Source: Desulfuromonadales bacterium
Lineage (GTDB): Bacteria > Desulfobacterota > Desulfuromonadia > Desulfuromonadales > UBA2294
DNA: 21,758 nucleotides
Assembly: GCA_014859615.1 (NCBI GenBank)
Contig: JACUTX010000021.1
Coordinates: forward strand, 1-21,758
Direction of reading: 5' to 3'
Each line of letters begins with the position of its first letter. Positions within the stretch are counted from its first letter, which is position 1. The notes under the pieces were generated by a model that was not told the origin of the DNA, searched no databases, and saw nothing but the letters and a program-made list of their open reading frames with translations. This document shows, one piece after another, positions 7,311 to 14,946 of the stretch. The position numbers and the translations under genes are program-made.

Positions 7311-7874
7311 ATGGATGAAGACGCTATTCAGCTCAGTTTTGATCGTCTCGGGTTGAGTTCGCAAGCGAGCATACGCGAGGTTGAGCGCGCCTACCGTGAA
7401 TTGTGTGATCTCTATAGTGAAGAGTCGTTGGCAACCTATTCGCTGATGGGGTACGCAGAACGGCAGGAAAAACTTGAATTATTACGTACTGATTACGAGC
7501 GGATTCTGCACAGTCGCCTGCATCGTGCGCCTGTTGCAGCGAATCTCCAGACGGCTGCCGATCGACAGTATTCGGCGCTCCCCGCGACCATCGTCTGTGT
7601 TGATGCCGATCCCGGGCAGGATCCCGGAACGTTTCTGCAGCAGATGCGCGAGGCGCGAGGCCTGAGTCTGCGCGATGTGGCGGAGCGGACCAAAGTCGGC
7701 TCATTTCAACTGCAAGGGATTGAGCAGCACCGTTTTGACGTTCTCCCCGCGCCGGTCTACCTGCGAGGCTTTCTGAAGGAGTTTGCCAGAGTGGTTGAGG
7801 CTCCGGATATCGAGGCGTTGGTCGACAGTTTTATGGTGTTGTACCTGAATGCCAGAGATGGCAAAATGATGTGA
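7311..7874 (+). CDS. HTH protein with J-domain-like N-terminus (RodZ-type HTH)
   Basis: A 187-residue soluble protein in two parts. Residues about 8-68 look like a degenerate J-domain: FDRLGLSSQASIREVERAY resembles the start of DnaJ domains, but the HPD tripeptide needed to stimulate Hsp70 is absent (SEES at that place). Residues about 106-165 form an HTH_25-type domain of the RodZ kind (FLQQMREARGLSLRDVAERT, then the family's VYLRGFLKEFAR). Unlike RodZ it has no transmembrane segment. It starts three bases after the MinD-like gene and overlaps the EamA gene by four bases (GTGA), so the three are translationally linked. A role as DNA-binding or adaptor partner of the ATPase is inference. Confidence 0.8.
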   Translation: MDEDAIQLSFDRLGLSSQASIREVERAYRELCDLYSEESLATYSLMGYAERQEKLELLRTDYERILHSRLHRAPVAANLQTAADRQYSALPATIVCVDADPGQDPGTFLQQMREARGLSLRDVAERTKVGSFQLQGIEQHRFDVLPAPVYLRGFLKEFARVVEAPDIEALVDSFMVLYLNARDGKMM

Positions 7875-8815
7875 CAGACCTCTTCAATCTCAAGCATAAA
7901 GATTTATCCACACGTCTTCTTACCTACCTGAAGCTTCTGCTGACGATGGCGTTCTGGGGCGGGACTTTTGTCGCTGGCCGCACCCTTGCCGGTGTTGTTC
8001 CCCCTTTTTCAGCTGCGTTTATACGGTTTGCTCTTGCCGGATCTATTTTGCTCCTTTTGCTGTATCGTATCGAAGGGGGTTTTGTGCGTCTTGATCGGCG
8101 TCAGTTCGGATTCGTGCTATTGCTCGGTCTCACTGGAGTGTTCGGTTATAATATCGCCTTTTTCAAGGGGCTTGAGACGGTTTCTGCGGGGCGTGCCGGT
8201 CTTATTATTGCGCTCAATCCGGTCGGGATTGCCCTGATTTCAGCTCTGTTTGGTCAGGAGCTATTGCGACCGGTCAAGAGTTTTGGCATTTTGATCTCTG
8301 TGGTTGGAGCGATTCTGGTTATCAGCGATGGTCATCCGCTGTCACTGATCGATGGCGTCGGCAGCGGGGAGTTGGTTATGCTTGGCTGTGTCCTTTTCTG
8401 GGCACTTTATTCTGTCGTCGGCCGGCGCGCTATGCATGATCTGTCGCCGCTGGTCGCTGTCACCTATTCGGCTCTGGCCGGAGCCGTGATGCTGGCGCCG
8501 CTGACTCTGAGTCAGGGATCGTTCGGTCTGCTCTTCACTTATGGGGCAGACGCCTGGGCCAGCCTGCTCTACCTTGCCGTATTCGGGACGGTTATCGGCT
8601 TCATCTGGTACTATCAGGCGATTCGGGATATCGGCGCAGTACGCTCAGGTGTTTTTATTAACTTTGTCCCAATTTTTGCGATGCTATTCGGTTGCTTGTT
8701 ACTCGATGAACCGCTGACTGCCGGTCTGCTGCAAGGGGGGGGGCTGGTTATCATCGGCGCTTCAGTGACGAATTACGCAGGCCTGCGGCGCAAGATAAAT
8801 CGTGAAAACGTTTAA
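7871..8815 (+). CDS. EamA/DMT-family transporter
   Basis: A 314-residue inner-membrane protein with about ten transmembrane helices in two EamA repeats, the drug/metabolite transporter fold used mainly for metabolite or amino-acid export. Typical elements include the N-terminal MAFWGGTFVAGRTLAGVVPP and the end of the second repeat, FVPIFAMLFGCLLLDEPLT. The substrate is unknown. The start is GTG at 7871, overlapping the HTH gene stop. The coupling to the MinD-like/HTH pair may reflect genome compaction more than function. A G9 tract lies at 8735-8743 near the 3' end. It converges on the rhomboid gene with a 15-base gap and no terminator. Confidence 0.88.
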   Translation: MTDLFNLKHKDLSTRLLTYLKLLLTMAFWGGTFVAGRTLAGVVPPFSAAFIRFALAGSILLLLLYRIEGGFVRLDRRQFGFVLLLGLTGVFGYNIAFFKGLETVSAGRAGLIIALNPVGIALISALFGQELLRPVKSFGILISVVGAILVISDGHPLSLIDGVGSGELVMLGCVLFWALYSVVGRRAMHDLSPLVAVTYSALAGAVMLAPLTLSQGSFGLLFTYGADAWASLLYLAVFGTVIGFIWYYQAIRDIGAVRSGVFINFVPIFAMLFGCLLLDEPLTAGLLQGGGLVIIGASVTNYAGLRRKINRENV

Positions 8816-8830
8816 TTGTTAGTTGTTGAG

Positions 8831-9820
8831 TCAGTTAGTCAGTGCCAAAATCCAGGCCGCAACCGGGGTCAAGAGAGCGACGGTTGCCAGAACCTTGTTG
8901 ACCGGGGGTGACGGCAGGCCGTACTTCAGAATTGACCAGGCAGCCCCGGCACCGAGTGCCAGCCCGCAGAAGAATCCGAAAAGGTGAGCACCGATGTCCG
9001 TGACGGCGTCGGCGTCGGCGTCGGCGCCACCGGCTCCGAGCATCGCGAGCAGTCCGATTGCGGCGGCAACCGGAAGCAGGGTGTAACGGGGGTTGACCTG
9101 TCGCTGGCGCATCAGGCCAATCATTCCGGCTGCGCCGATTGCACCGAACAGAGCGGTTGAGGCGCCGATAGAACGGTGTCCGGATGTATGGATCAGGGCA
9201 TTAATTGTGTTGCCGAAAACCCCCGACCAGAGAATCAGAGTCCACCCCAGTCCCCCTCCCAGCAGACGGCAGAGCCGAATCACAAAATAGCCGCCGATCA
9301 GCAGGTTGCCGAGCAGATGCTGGGCATCGGCGTGCAGGGTCAGGGCGGTGATGGTGCGCCACCATTCACCCGCGCGGATCAGGTCGGCGTCGGCACGTCC
9401 GAGTTGCAGCCAGTTGATCGGGGCATGCCCGAAAGCAAAAATATCGAGGTAGGTTATATTGTGAAAAATACCGATCAGCAGCAAGATAGAGACGGTTTGA
9501 CGGATATTGCTCTCACGGTGGCCGAACCGCTCCGGCGGGGGGGGTGGTTGTTTGCGGTTTTCTTGCAGGTAAAGAGATATTTCGCGTTCGGCAATCTCCA
9601 GATCGCTATTTTTAACCAGCAGTTGCTGCGGTTTATTGATCGGTTGTGGCCAGCAGGGGATCCCCCTGGCAGTCAGAACCAGAGTCAGGTTCTTCAGCGT
9701 TTTCTGGTTGACGGACGCAAGATCGGTAAAAAAACGATTAAGACGGATTTCGGTCAAGGGGTCATTGCTGTCGGTCGATTCCGGGATAAAGGGATGATCA
9801 GGCGGTGGTCTCTCCGGCAT
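8831..9820 (-). CDS. Rhomboid-family intramembrane serine protease
   Basis: A 329-residue rhomboid protease. A roughly 105-residue cytosolic N-terminal region ending in a proline run (residues 92-96) precedes about six membrane helices. The conserved core is present: GEWWRTITALTLHADAQHLLGN (about 151-172), catalytic Ser221 in GAST, and catalytic His279 in IGAHLFGF. It should cleave transmembrane segments of other membrane proteins; its targets are unknown. The ATG at 9820 is preferred because GGAG lies eight bases upstream; a GTG at 9838 would add six residues. A short GTCGGC-type repeat (about 9002-9027) encodes an Ala-Asp run (ADADADA) just before the catalytic-His helix. G8 tract at 9537-9544 encodes the prolines. 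Confidence 0.88.
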   Translation of the reverse strand: MPERPPPDHPFIPESTDSNDPLTEIRLNRFFTDLASVNQKTLKNLTLVLTARGIPCWPQPINKPQQLLVKNSDLEIAEREISLYLQENRKQPPPPPERFGHRESNIRQTVSILLLIGIFHNITYLDIFAFGHAPINWLQLGRADADLIRAGEWWRTITALTLHADAQHLLGNLLIGGYFVIRLCRLLGGGLGWTLILWSGVFGNTINALIHTSGHRSIGASTALFGAIGAAGMIGLMRQRQVNPRYTLLPVAAAIGLLAMLGAGGADADADAVTDIGAHLFGFFCGLALGAGAAWSILKYGLPSPPVNKVLATVALLTPVAAWILALTN

Positions 9821-9973
9821 TGATTCGGCTCCGTGCACGATGGGTGTGACTGACTATGGGTAAAGATTGTATGCCGAATTCGGGATCGGGTCAAACAGAA
9901 CGCCATAAGGAGCAGCTGCGTTGAAACGATCAAAAATCGAGTGCAGTTTCAAGATTAAGATCTGTGCTGGGAG

Positions 9974-10720
9974 TCAGCCTGAAAAATTACTGCCGTTTCG
10001 GTAGGAGGTGTGATCGCCGAGCTTGGACGAGATGACGGAACACGCTTCTTGTATCTGTATGATGAGCTGCTCGGTCTGCATGCGAAAGGCCGGGCCAACA
10101 ATGCACAAAACACCATTCAGAGAACCGCCGGAGCAGAAGAGAGGGGAGGCAATACTGAAAATATCATTCCCAAGGGCGTTCGAGTCGACGGCATACCCTT
10201 GCGTGCGAATCGATTCATATTCGCTGTCACGATTTTCGATCGTGCCGTTTACCGGTTTGGAAAATGCGAGAATTGCGCGCCCGGCGGCTGTCGTAGCAAG
10301 AGGGAAACGTCTGCCGACCAAAGGGACGATCTTGATCTTCTGGCTGGTATCAACCATATCCAGAAACAGGATTTCAGCCCCTCTGCGAACGGCGATGTAG
10401 GCCGCTTCATTGCAGTCACGAACCAAAAGTTCCAGCACTGGCCGCGCCTGTTTCAAAAGCTCCATGCGGGAGAGGAGTTTCTGTCCGACCTCGTATGCGG
10501 TCAGCCCGAGACGATATTTTCCGGTTGACTCTTCTCTTTCGACGTAGCCGCGTCCTTCAAAGGTCGCCAATAAGCGAAAGACACTGGTCTTGTTCATCTG
10601 CAGTTTTTCGCTCAAATGGGAGATCCGCACTTCCCCTTCTTCATCACAAAGAGCTTCCAGAACCTCAAGCGCATTTTCAACTGATTGAATGGAATAAGAG
10701 TCTTTATCTCGTGCTGGCAA
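9974..10720 (-). CDS. IclR-family transcriptional regulator
   Basis: A 248-residue regulator. The winged helix-turn-helix (about residues 12-70) contains SVENALEVLEALCDEEGE and the recognition segment MNKTSVFRLLATFEGRGYVE. The C-terminal effector domain (about 85-240) has RRGAEILFLDMV and VGRRFPLATTAAGRAILA, as in IclR proteins that sense small organic acids or aromatic breakdown products. The start is TTG at 10720, supported by AGGAG eight bases upstream. No catabolic operon adjoins it: the divergent neighbour across a 498-base spacer is ubiE, so its target is unclear. A promoter with TTGACA lies upstream. Confidence 0.88.
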   Translation of the reverse strand: MPARDKDSYSIQSVENALEVLEALCDEEGEVRISHLSEKLQMNKTSVFRLLATFEGRGYVEREESTGKYRLGLTAYEVGQKLLSRMELLKQARPVLELLVRDCNEAAYIAVRRGAEILFLDMVDTSQKIKIVPLVGRRFPLATTAAGRAILAFSKPVNGTIENRDSEYESIRTQGYAVDSNALGNDIFSIASPLFCSGGSLNGVLCIVGPAFRMQTEQLIIQIQEACSVISSKLGDHTSYRNGSNFSG

Positions 10721-10773
10721 GATTCTTGCTCCTTTTTATAAACAATAAAATTTCATAAACGCCATTTCGAATA

Positions 10774-10802
10774 AAAATAATACACTGTTTTATTTTTGTC
10801 AA
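10774..10802 (-). promoter_or_regulatory. iclR-family gene promoter
   Basis: On the minus strand a perfect -35 TTGACA (10797-10802) and -10 TATTTT (10774-10779) are 17 bases apart, about 55 bases upstream of the TTG start. The stretch between is AT-rich with partial inverted symmetry (AATAAAAATAA against GTTTTATTTTT), which could serve an operator. Confidence 0.6.
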
Positions 10803-10984
10803 GACCAGCATAAGCGAATGTGTTGTTTTTTTGGAGTTGTGATTTAATGACTGATTTAACTTGGTAATTTCTGATTTATATGAGAGTTAAAAAGCGTGTA
10901 AATAAAAATATCTTCACAAATGATATAAAGTTTTTTTACTTTTGATTTTGAAATTAAAAATATGTTCTAAAATTAAAAGACGAT
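10803..10984. other. AT-rich gene-free spacer, first part
   Basis: Together with the next features this fills the 498-base gap between the IclR regulator and ubiE. It is strongly AT-rich, unlike the neighbouring genes, and has no convincing ORF. Three GATTTA copies (10841, 10853, 10873), two of them in the longer CTGATTTA, are spaced 12 and 20 bases apart. No clear promoter can be fixed, although AT-rich -10-like words (for example TAAAAT at 10968-10973) precede the structured segment. Confidence 0.5.
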
Positions 10985-11154
10985 TAGATTCTGCTCTTTC
11001 GTCATTTTTTGAGCAGAGGGAGATACGGGACGCCCGCGGGCTGGCCGCAGGATCGTGCCAGAAGCATAACGATGGCGAATCATGGCAAAGTGGGGAGAGC
11101 CGCATAATTTTGTCTTTTGTTCCGGACTGTATCTTCGATGCAATCCGGTTTTTT
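10985..11154 (+). ncRNA. Candidate structured RNA (sRNA or leader) upstream of ubiE
   Basis: A GC-richer island in an AT-rich spacer, with folded elements reading along the plus strand. A 7-bp hairpin TCTGCTC/GAGCAGA (about 10990-11017) comes first. A middle part follows with pairable segments such as ATCGT/ACGAT and TGCCA/TGGCA, and then an intrinsic terminator at 11122-11154. GGA occurs five times, in the style of CsrA-binding RNAs. No riboswitch class I know fits. Boundaries are estimates and the 5' end is unknown. The longest reading frames through it run across the terminator and resemble no protein I know. Confidence 0.45.
11122..11154 (+). terminator. Intrinsic terminator upstream of ubiE
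   Basis: CCGGA (11122-11126) pairs with TCCGG (11144-11148). The inner stem TGTATC/GATGCA is closed by a TTC loop, with one C-A mismatch and one T-G wobble. Six T follow (11149-11154). No plus-strand gene precedes it, so it ends either a small RNA or a prematurely stopped ubiE leader. Confidence 0.7.
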
Positions 11155-11179
11155 GCTGACACGTCGCTTTGGGTATGAT
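11152..11179 (+). promoter_or_regulatory. Candidate ubiE promoter
   Basis: A good -10, TATGAT (11174-11179), lies 39 bases before the ubiE start and just past the terminator. The -35 is weak (TTTGCT, 16-base spacing). If real, ubiE has its own promoter and the upstream terminated RNA is a separate transcript. Confidence 0.35.
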
Positions 11180-11218
11180 AAAAATTCGACGCAATAGAGA
11201 CCATCGCAGCAGGGAATT

Positions 11219-11932
11219 ATGACGAATTTAACGGATAAAGGTCGCGGTATTCGCGATATGTTTCAGAATATTGCTCCGCAATACGATCTGCTGAATCGGG
11301 TATTGTCATTCGGGATCGATCGGCATTGGCGCACGTTTGCCGTGCGACAACTGCAGATTCCAGAGAATGGCATGGTTCTCGATATCGCCACCGGAACCGG
11401 CGATGTGGCGCTGACGATCGCCGCCAAAACTCCCGATTCGGTGACGATCATCGGCGAAGACTTTACTCAGGGGATGCTTCTGTATGGACAGGAAAAAATC
11501 GCCGCTTCCCCCTATCGTCACCGGATCAAGCTCGTGAACGCCCCGTGCGAATCGATCCCGCACCCAGGATCTCTGTTTGACGGAATCACCATCGCCTTCG
11601 GCATTCGCAACGTTGTTGATCGTGCTGCCGGATTGCGGGAGATGTTCCGGGTTCTCAAGCCGGGCGGGCTGGCGGTGGTGCTCGAATTTTCAACGCCAAG
11701 AAGTCGTCTGTTTCGGGCGTTGTATTATTTTTATTTCCGACGAATTCTTCCGGCGATCGGCGGACTCTTCTCCCGGCGCAGCGCTTATCAGTATCTCCCG
11801 GATTCAGTCCTGGAATTCCCCTCTCGTGAGCAATTCTCCAGGATGATGACCGATGCCGGTTTCAAGAATGTGCAGGCGCATGATCTCACCTTCGGGATTG
11901 TGACCGTCTATGTCGGGACCTGCTCCGGTTGA
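11219..11932 (+). CDS. ubiE: Demethylmenaquinone/ubiquinone C-methyltransferase
   Basis: A 237-residue SAM-dependent methyltransferase of the UbiE/MenG family, which makes menaquinone from demethylmenaquinone in the last step of respiratory quinone synthesis. Family signs: MFQNIAPQYDLLNRVLSFGID (about residues 14-34), SAM motif I VLDIATGTGDVAL (53-65), IAFGIRNVVDRAAGLREMFRVLKPGG (125-150) and the C-terminal FGIVTVYVG. The motif after strand two reads GEDFTQGML, where GLDFSEGML is more common, a mild variation. The start is preceded by AGGGA close upstream. In an anaerobe with menaquinone this gene is usually called menG/ubiE. No other quinone genes adjoin it. It is followed by a weak and then a strong terminator. 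Confidence 0.92.
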   Translation: MTNLTDKGRGIRDMFQNIAPQYDLLNRVLSFGIDRHWRTFAVRQLQIPENGMVLDIATGTGDVALTIAAKTPDSVTIIGEDFTQGMLLYGQEKIAASPYRHRIKLVNAPCESIPHPGSLFDGITIAFGIRNVVDRAAGLREMFRVLKPGGLAVVLEFSTPRSRLFRALYYFYFRRILPAIGGLFSRRSAYQYLPDSVLEFPSREQFSRMMTDAGFKNVQAHDLTFGIVTVYVGTCSG

Positions 11933-11980
11933 ATATCTGACACGTTTGTAACAATTCAGTCTCTGCGCAAGGGTGTCATG

Positions 11981-12012
11981 ACCGAGGGGATCATTGCGGA
12001 ATCCGGTTTTTT
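11981..12012 (+). terminator. Weak terminator-like stem after ubiE
   Basis: ACC and GGAT (11981-11991, with a four-base bulge) can pair with ATCC and GGT (12001-12007), followed by T-rich sequence to 12012. It is a marginal stem 48 bases past the ubiE stop; the strong terminator downstream may be the effective one. Confidence 0.3.
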
Positions 12013-12096
12013 AAGCTATGGATCCTTTAATAGAATTATTTCCGGGATCATAATTGTCAGCAGGGCTGAATCGTTATCCATCCTTTTTATTTTTTG

Positions 12097-12133
12097 AACG
12101 CCCCGCAACAGCTGATGTTGCGGGGCGTTTTTT
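12097..12133 (+). terminator. Strong intrinsic terminator, ubiE side
   Basis: A perfect 14-bp stem AACGCCCCGCAACA/TGTTGCGGGGCGTT with a five-base loop, followed by T-run. On the minus strand the stem is not followed by T residues, so it acts on plus-strand transcripts, separating ubiE from the convergent AsmA-family gene. Confidence 0.9.
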
Positions 12134-12156
12134 CATTTGCTTAACGTCGCGTCTCT

Positions 12157-14838
12157 TTATCGATTGAGGATCGCTTCGCGCGGATCGGTGACGATTTTGA
12201 CCGGAAAGGAGAAAATCCGTTTGAAGATCCCGATAACCGGTGTTGTGATCGTATCGAGGGGGACTGATTTTACCTCCGGGTCGGAAGCCGGCCCGCTCAT
12301 CTTGAAATAGGCGATAACCAGAGCTTTTTTATCGCCGGTCAGCAGCCAGCCTGCGATCGGAATGCGAGAGAGAATAGTGTCGACGCTGCGTAGCGGCATG
12401 GCGGCCATATCAAATTCGACCGTGTTGTTGATGATATTGTAATGACCGGACAGGGAAAGATTCATGATAGTCCCCTGCAGGAGGAAATCTTCTGTTGCAA
12501 GTTCTCCTTTGGAGAGGTTGCTGGTAAAGGTGATCGTTTCATACGGGAGCCCTTTCCCCTGGACATTTTCAGTCAAGAGGGGGTAGAGATTCAGAACCTG
12601 CAGAATTTTGGCCAGTCCCGTCAGTTTTTGCAGGCGTCCTTCTTCAATCTGCACGTCAAAAAATCCCTCTGCTGTCGGTTTGAATTCTCCTCCGGCCACC
12701 CCTTCCAGATGAAAATTACCACTGAGTCTCCCGGTTACCAGACCGCGCTGCTTCAAAAGTTGGTTATAGACCGTTTTGGCATCGAAATTTTTTATTTCGC
12801 CGGATATTTTCAGTCGGGAATGATCATCGTCCTGATGGACGATCTGCACCTGCCCCACCCCCTCGCCAGCCCCGGCATTAAAACGGATGGGGCCGATGAT
12901 GAGGGTTTGGTTATGCCGGGTAATTTCTGAAGTGGCGCGATCAAATTGCATCCCGGAGATCTGCCCGCTATCCGTTGTAATATTGATCGTCAGGCTCCCA
13001 TTCTGCCCGGAAGAGGCGCCGGGTGGGGGAACAGGTGGCAATGGGTCGTGCTCCCATAAGTTGATAATCTCGTCGATATTACCGTGGCGTCCCGTAATTT
13101 GCAGCGCGACATCAGCCTCGGCAAAATTTTTAACACTGCCGTAGACGGTGGCATCGGTGCCGCCGTCCATTTTGACATGAATCGGACCGAGAAAGACGGT
13201 GTTGTTCGTGATCCGAACGATCCCATCGATGCTGCGCAGGAATTGTCTTTTTGAAGGGAAAATCAGTTCGTCGGCCCGGATGGAATCGGCCAGAACATGC
13301 AAGGTGACGTCAGGCGCTTCAAGATCCGGGATCGACAGGTCGACTCTGATCGGCGAGTTACCAAGCTTCGCCTGTAACCCTTCGGCACTGATTCTGGAAT
13401 TATCAAGCAGAATGGCGCCGCGCAGACTGTTCAGTTCGGCCAGCGGCCCCGGAATGGCGAGGTGCGTGTTGATGAGGTTCAGCACGCCGGTCGTCTGGAG
13501 CGGTCCGGCCTGCAGACCGGTGAGATTGAAGTGAGCAGTGAACGCGCCGTCTAGGTCGAGAGGCCTGAGCCGGTCGAGGCCAGGCAGCAGATCGAGCAGT
13601 GCGGCAAAAGGGGCCTCATCAATGTCAAGATTCAGATCAAACGGGCGTGTTTTGTCCGCATGCCATTGGCCCGCGAACAACAGTTTGATCCCGGGGAGAA
13701 GAAGCTCCCCTTTCGAGCTGCTCCAGCCGGTTTTTGTGCGGGAGAAATTGAGACTGTACGCCGCTTTCAGACTGTTTGCGAAAAAGAGCGGCGACGTCTG
13801 ACCCGCTCGGGGAGAGATTCGGACGGAAAAATTCCCCTGGCTGGCGACGCTGGTCAGCCTGTTGTTGAACAGGGTGAGTCGGATCTGGTTTTCAATCTCC
13901 ATTCGACCACGATCGGTTTCGAGGGTGAGGATGAGTGCGTCAAGGTCGATTCTCGCCCCGGTGTAGCGAAGACGGCCGCCTACGGCCGCTTTCGATATTT
14001 TTAAGGGGAATGATGCTTGCAGTTTTTTTCCTGCCAGGTCAGCTTTAAACGTCATCTCTTTTGCAGGGATCCCTTCAATCAGCAGGTTGAGCTCAGCGCT
14101 GCCGGTCAATTTTGTCCCGACCGATTTTGCATCAACAAAAGCGGGGAGATTCCTGGCATCGAGATTCTTGATGTTGAGTTTGAACTTGTAGAAGGCGCTA
14201 CTCCAGCTGTCTGTCTCTGCTTCCGGAGAGTATTTCCCCTCAAGGGAAAAAGGGGAGCGGACGTCGCGATAAAGGAGTATCGCCTCGACCTTGATGTTGC
14301 CGGCGTTCAGAAGACTGAAATCAGTGATGCTGAAACGCAGTTTTTCTATGGTGAATTTTTCGGGGCCCTTTTCTTGCGTTGCGTCCGTGATCCGGATGGT
14401 ACCATTGAGCACTCGCAACGATTTGATCAATTCTCCCGTCAGCAGACGCTCTTCCGGATTCAGTTGAAACGGGGGTTTTTCACTCTCCGCCTGTTTGAGA
14501 TTGAGAGCAAGATCAGGATTCTCCAGCAGAATTTCTGAAAACTGGATCTTCCCGCTGAGCAGCGGCAAAACCTGAACACGAAAAAAGACCCTTTTTACCT
14601 CAAGATAAAGATTCTCACCGGTGGTCCCTATCGTGAGGTTGTCAAAGGCGAAAGCTGGTCCATGTTTGAAAGAGAGGTGGGCATTGCCAAGGGTGATGGG
14701 ACGAGAAATTTTTTCAGAGGCCAGTGTTTCAATCTCTTCTCTGAAAGAGTTCAGGTCGAAAGTATAGAGGTAGACTCCGCCGGTGGCGATCCCTCCGAAA
14801 AGAAGAATCAGGAAAAAAAGTGTAAAAAAACGCCGCAA
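12157..14838 (-). CDS. AsmA-family envelope protein
   Basis: An 893-residue protein with one N-terminal membrane anchor (about residues 4-24) and a long periplasmic part rich in beta-strand repeats. The segment after the anchor (LNSFREEIETLASEKISRPITLGNAHLSFKHGP) is typical of AsmA. The C-terminal part, about residues 690-870 (GEFKPTAEGFFDVQIEEGRL, then SGHYNIINNTVEFDMAAMPL), matches the AsmA_2-type domain. Relatives such as AsmA, YhdP and TamB are thought to form grooves that carry phospholipid between inner and outer membranes. The start is TTG at 14838, with GAGGG eight bases upstream. It lies 108 bases downstream of the response-regulator gene on the same strand and may be co-transcribed or controlled by it. 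Confidence 0.85.
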   Translation of the reverse strand: MRRFFTLFFLILLFGGIATGGVYLYTFDLNSFREEIETLASEKISRPITLGNAHLSFKHGPAFAFDNLTIGTTGENLYLEVKRVFFRVQVLPLLSGKIQFSEILLENPDLALNLKQAESEKPPFQLNPEERLLTGELIKSLRVLNGTIRITDATQEKGPEKFTIEKLRFSITDFSLLNAGNIKVEAILLYRDVRSPFSLEGKYSPEAETDSWSSAFYKFKLNIKNLDARNLPAFVDAKSVGTKLTGSAELNLLIEGIPAKEMTFKADLAGKKLQASFPLKISKAAVGGRLRYTGARIDLDALILTLETDRGRMEIENQIRLTLFNNRLTSVASQGNFSVRISPRAGQTSPLFFANSLKAAYSLNFSRTKTGWSSSKGELLLPGIKLLFAGQWHADKTRPFDLNLDIDEAPFAALLDLLPGLDRLRPLDLDGAFTAHFNLTGLQAGPLQTTGVLNLINTHLAIPGPLAELNSLRGAILLDNSRISAEGLQAKLGNSPIRVDLSIPDLEAPDVTLHVLADSIRADELIFPSKRQFLRSIDGIVRITNNTVFLGPIHVKMDGGTDATVYGSVKNFAEADVALQITGRHGNIDEIINLWEHDPLPPVPPPGASSGQNGSLTINITTDSGQISGMQFDRATSEITRHNQTLIIGPIRFNAGAGEGVGQVQIVHQDDDHSRLKISGEIKNFDAKTVYNQLLKQRGLVTGRLSGNFHLEGVAGGEFKPTAEGFFDVQIEEGRLQKLTGLAKILQVLNLYPLLTENVQGKGLPYETITFTSNLSKGELATEDFLLQGTIMNLSLSGHYNIINNTVEFDMAAMPLRSVDTILSRIPIAGWLLTGDKKALVIAYFKMSGPASDPEVKSVPLDTITTPVIGIFKRIFSFPVKIVTDPREAILNR

Positions 14839-14946
14839 TTTATGGACCCTCTTTGAATAGAAAAACCATCTGTTTTTGATCTTGGTTCAGCTATTCTATC
14901 GAAACCGTTATTTTTTGTCTGAAAAAACGATTGTCTTTTAGCGTTT

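Noticed and set aside
9176..9823. Reading frame of 215 codons opposite the rhomboid gene
   Set aside because: The rhomboid motifs and catalytic residues fix the coding strand; this frame is a shadow.
11020..11105. Cyclic-di-GMP (GEMM) or cobalamin riboswitch in the ubiE spacer
   Set aside because: The conserved cores of these classes are not present; only superficial GGGACGC-like similarity was seen.
10942..11178. Short reading frames in the spacer upstream of ubiE, both strands
   Set aside because: They run through the intrinsic terminator, lack ribosome-binding sites and have no recognisable composition or domain.
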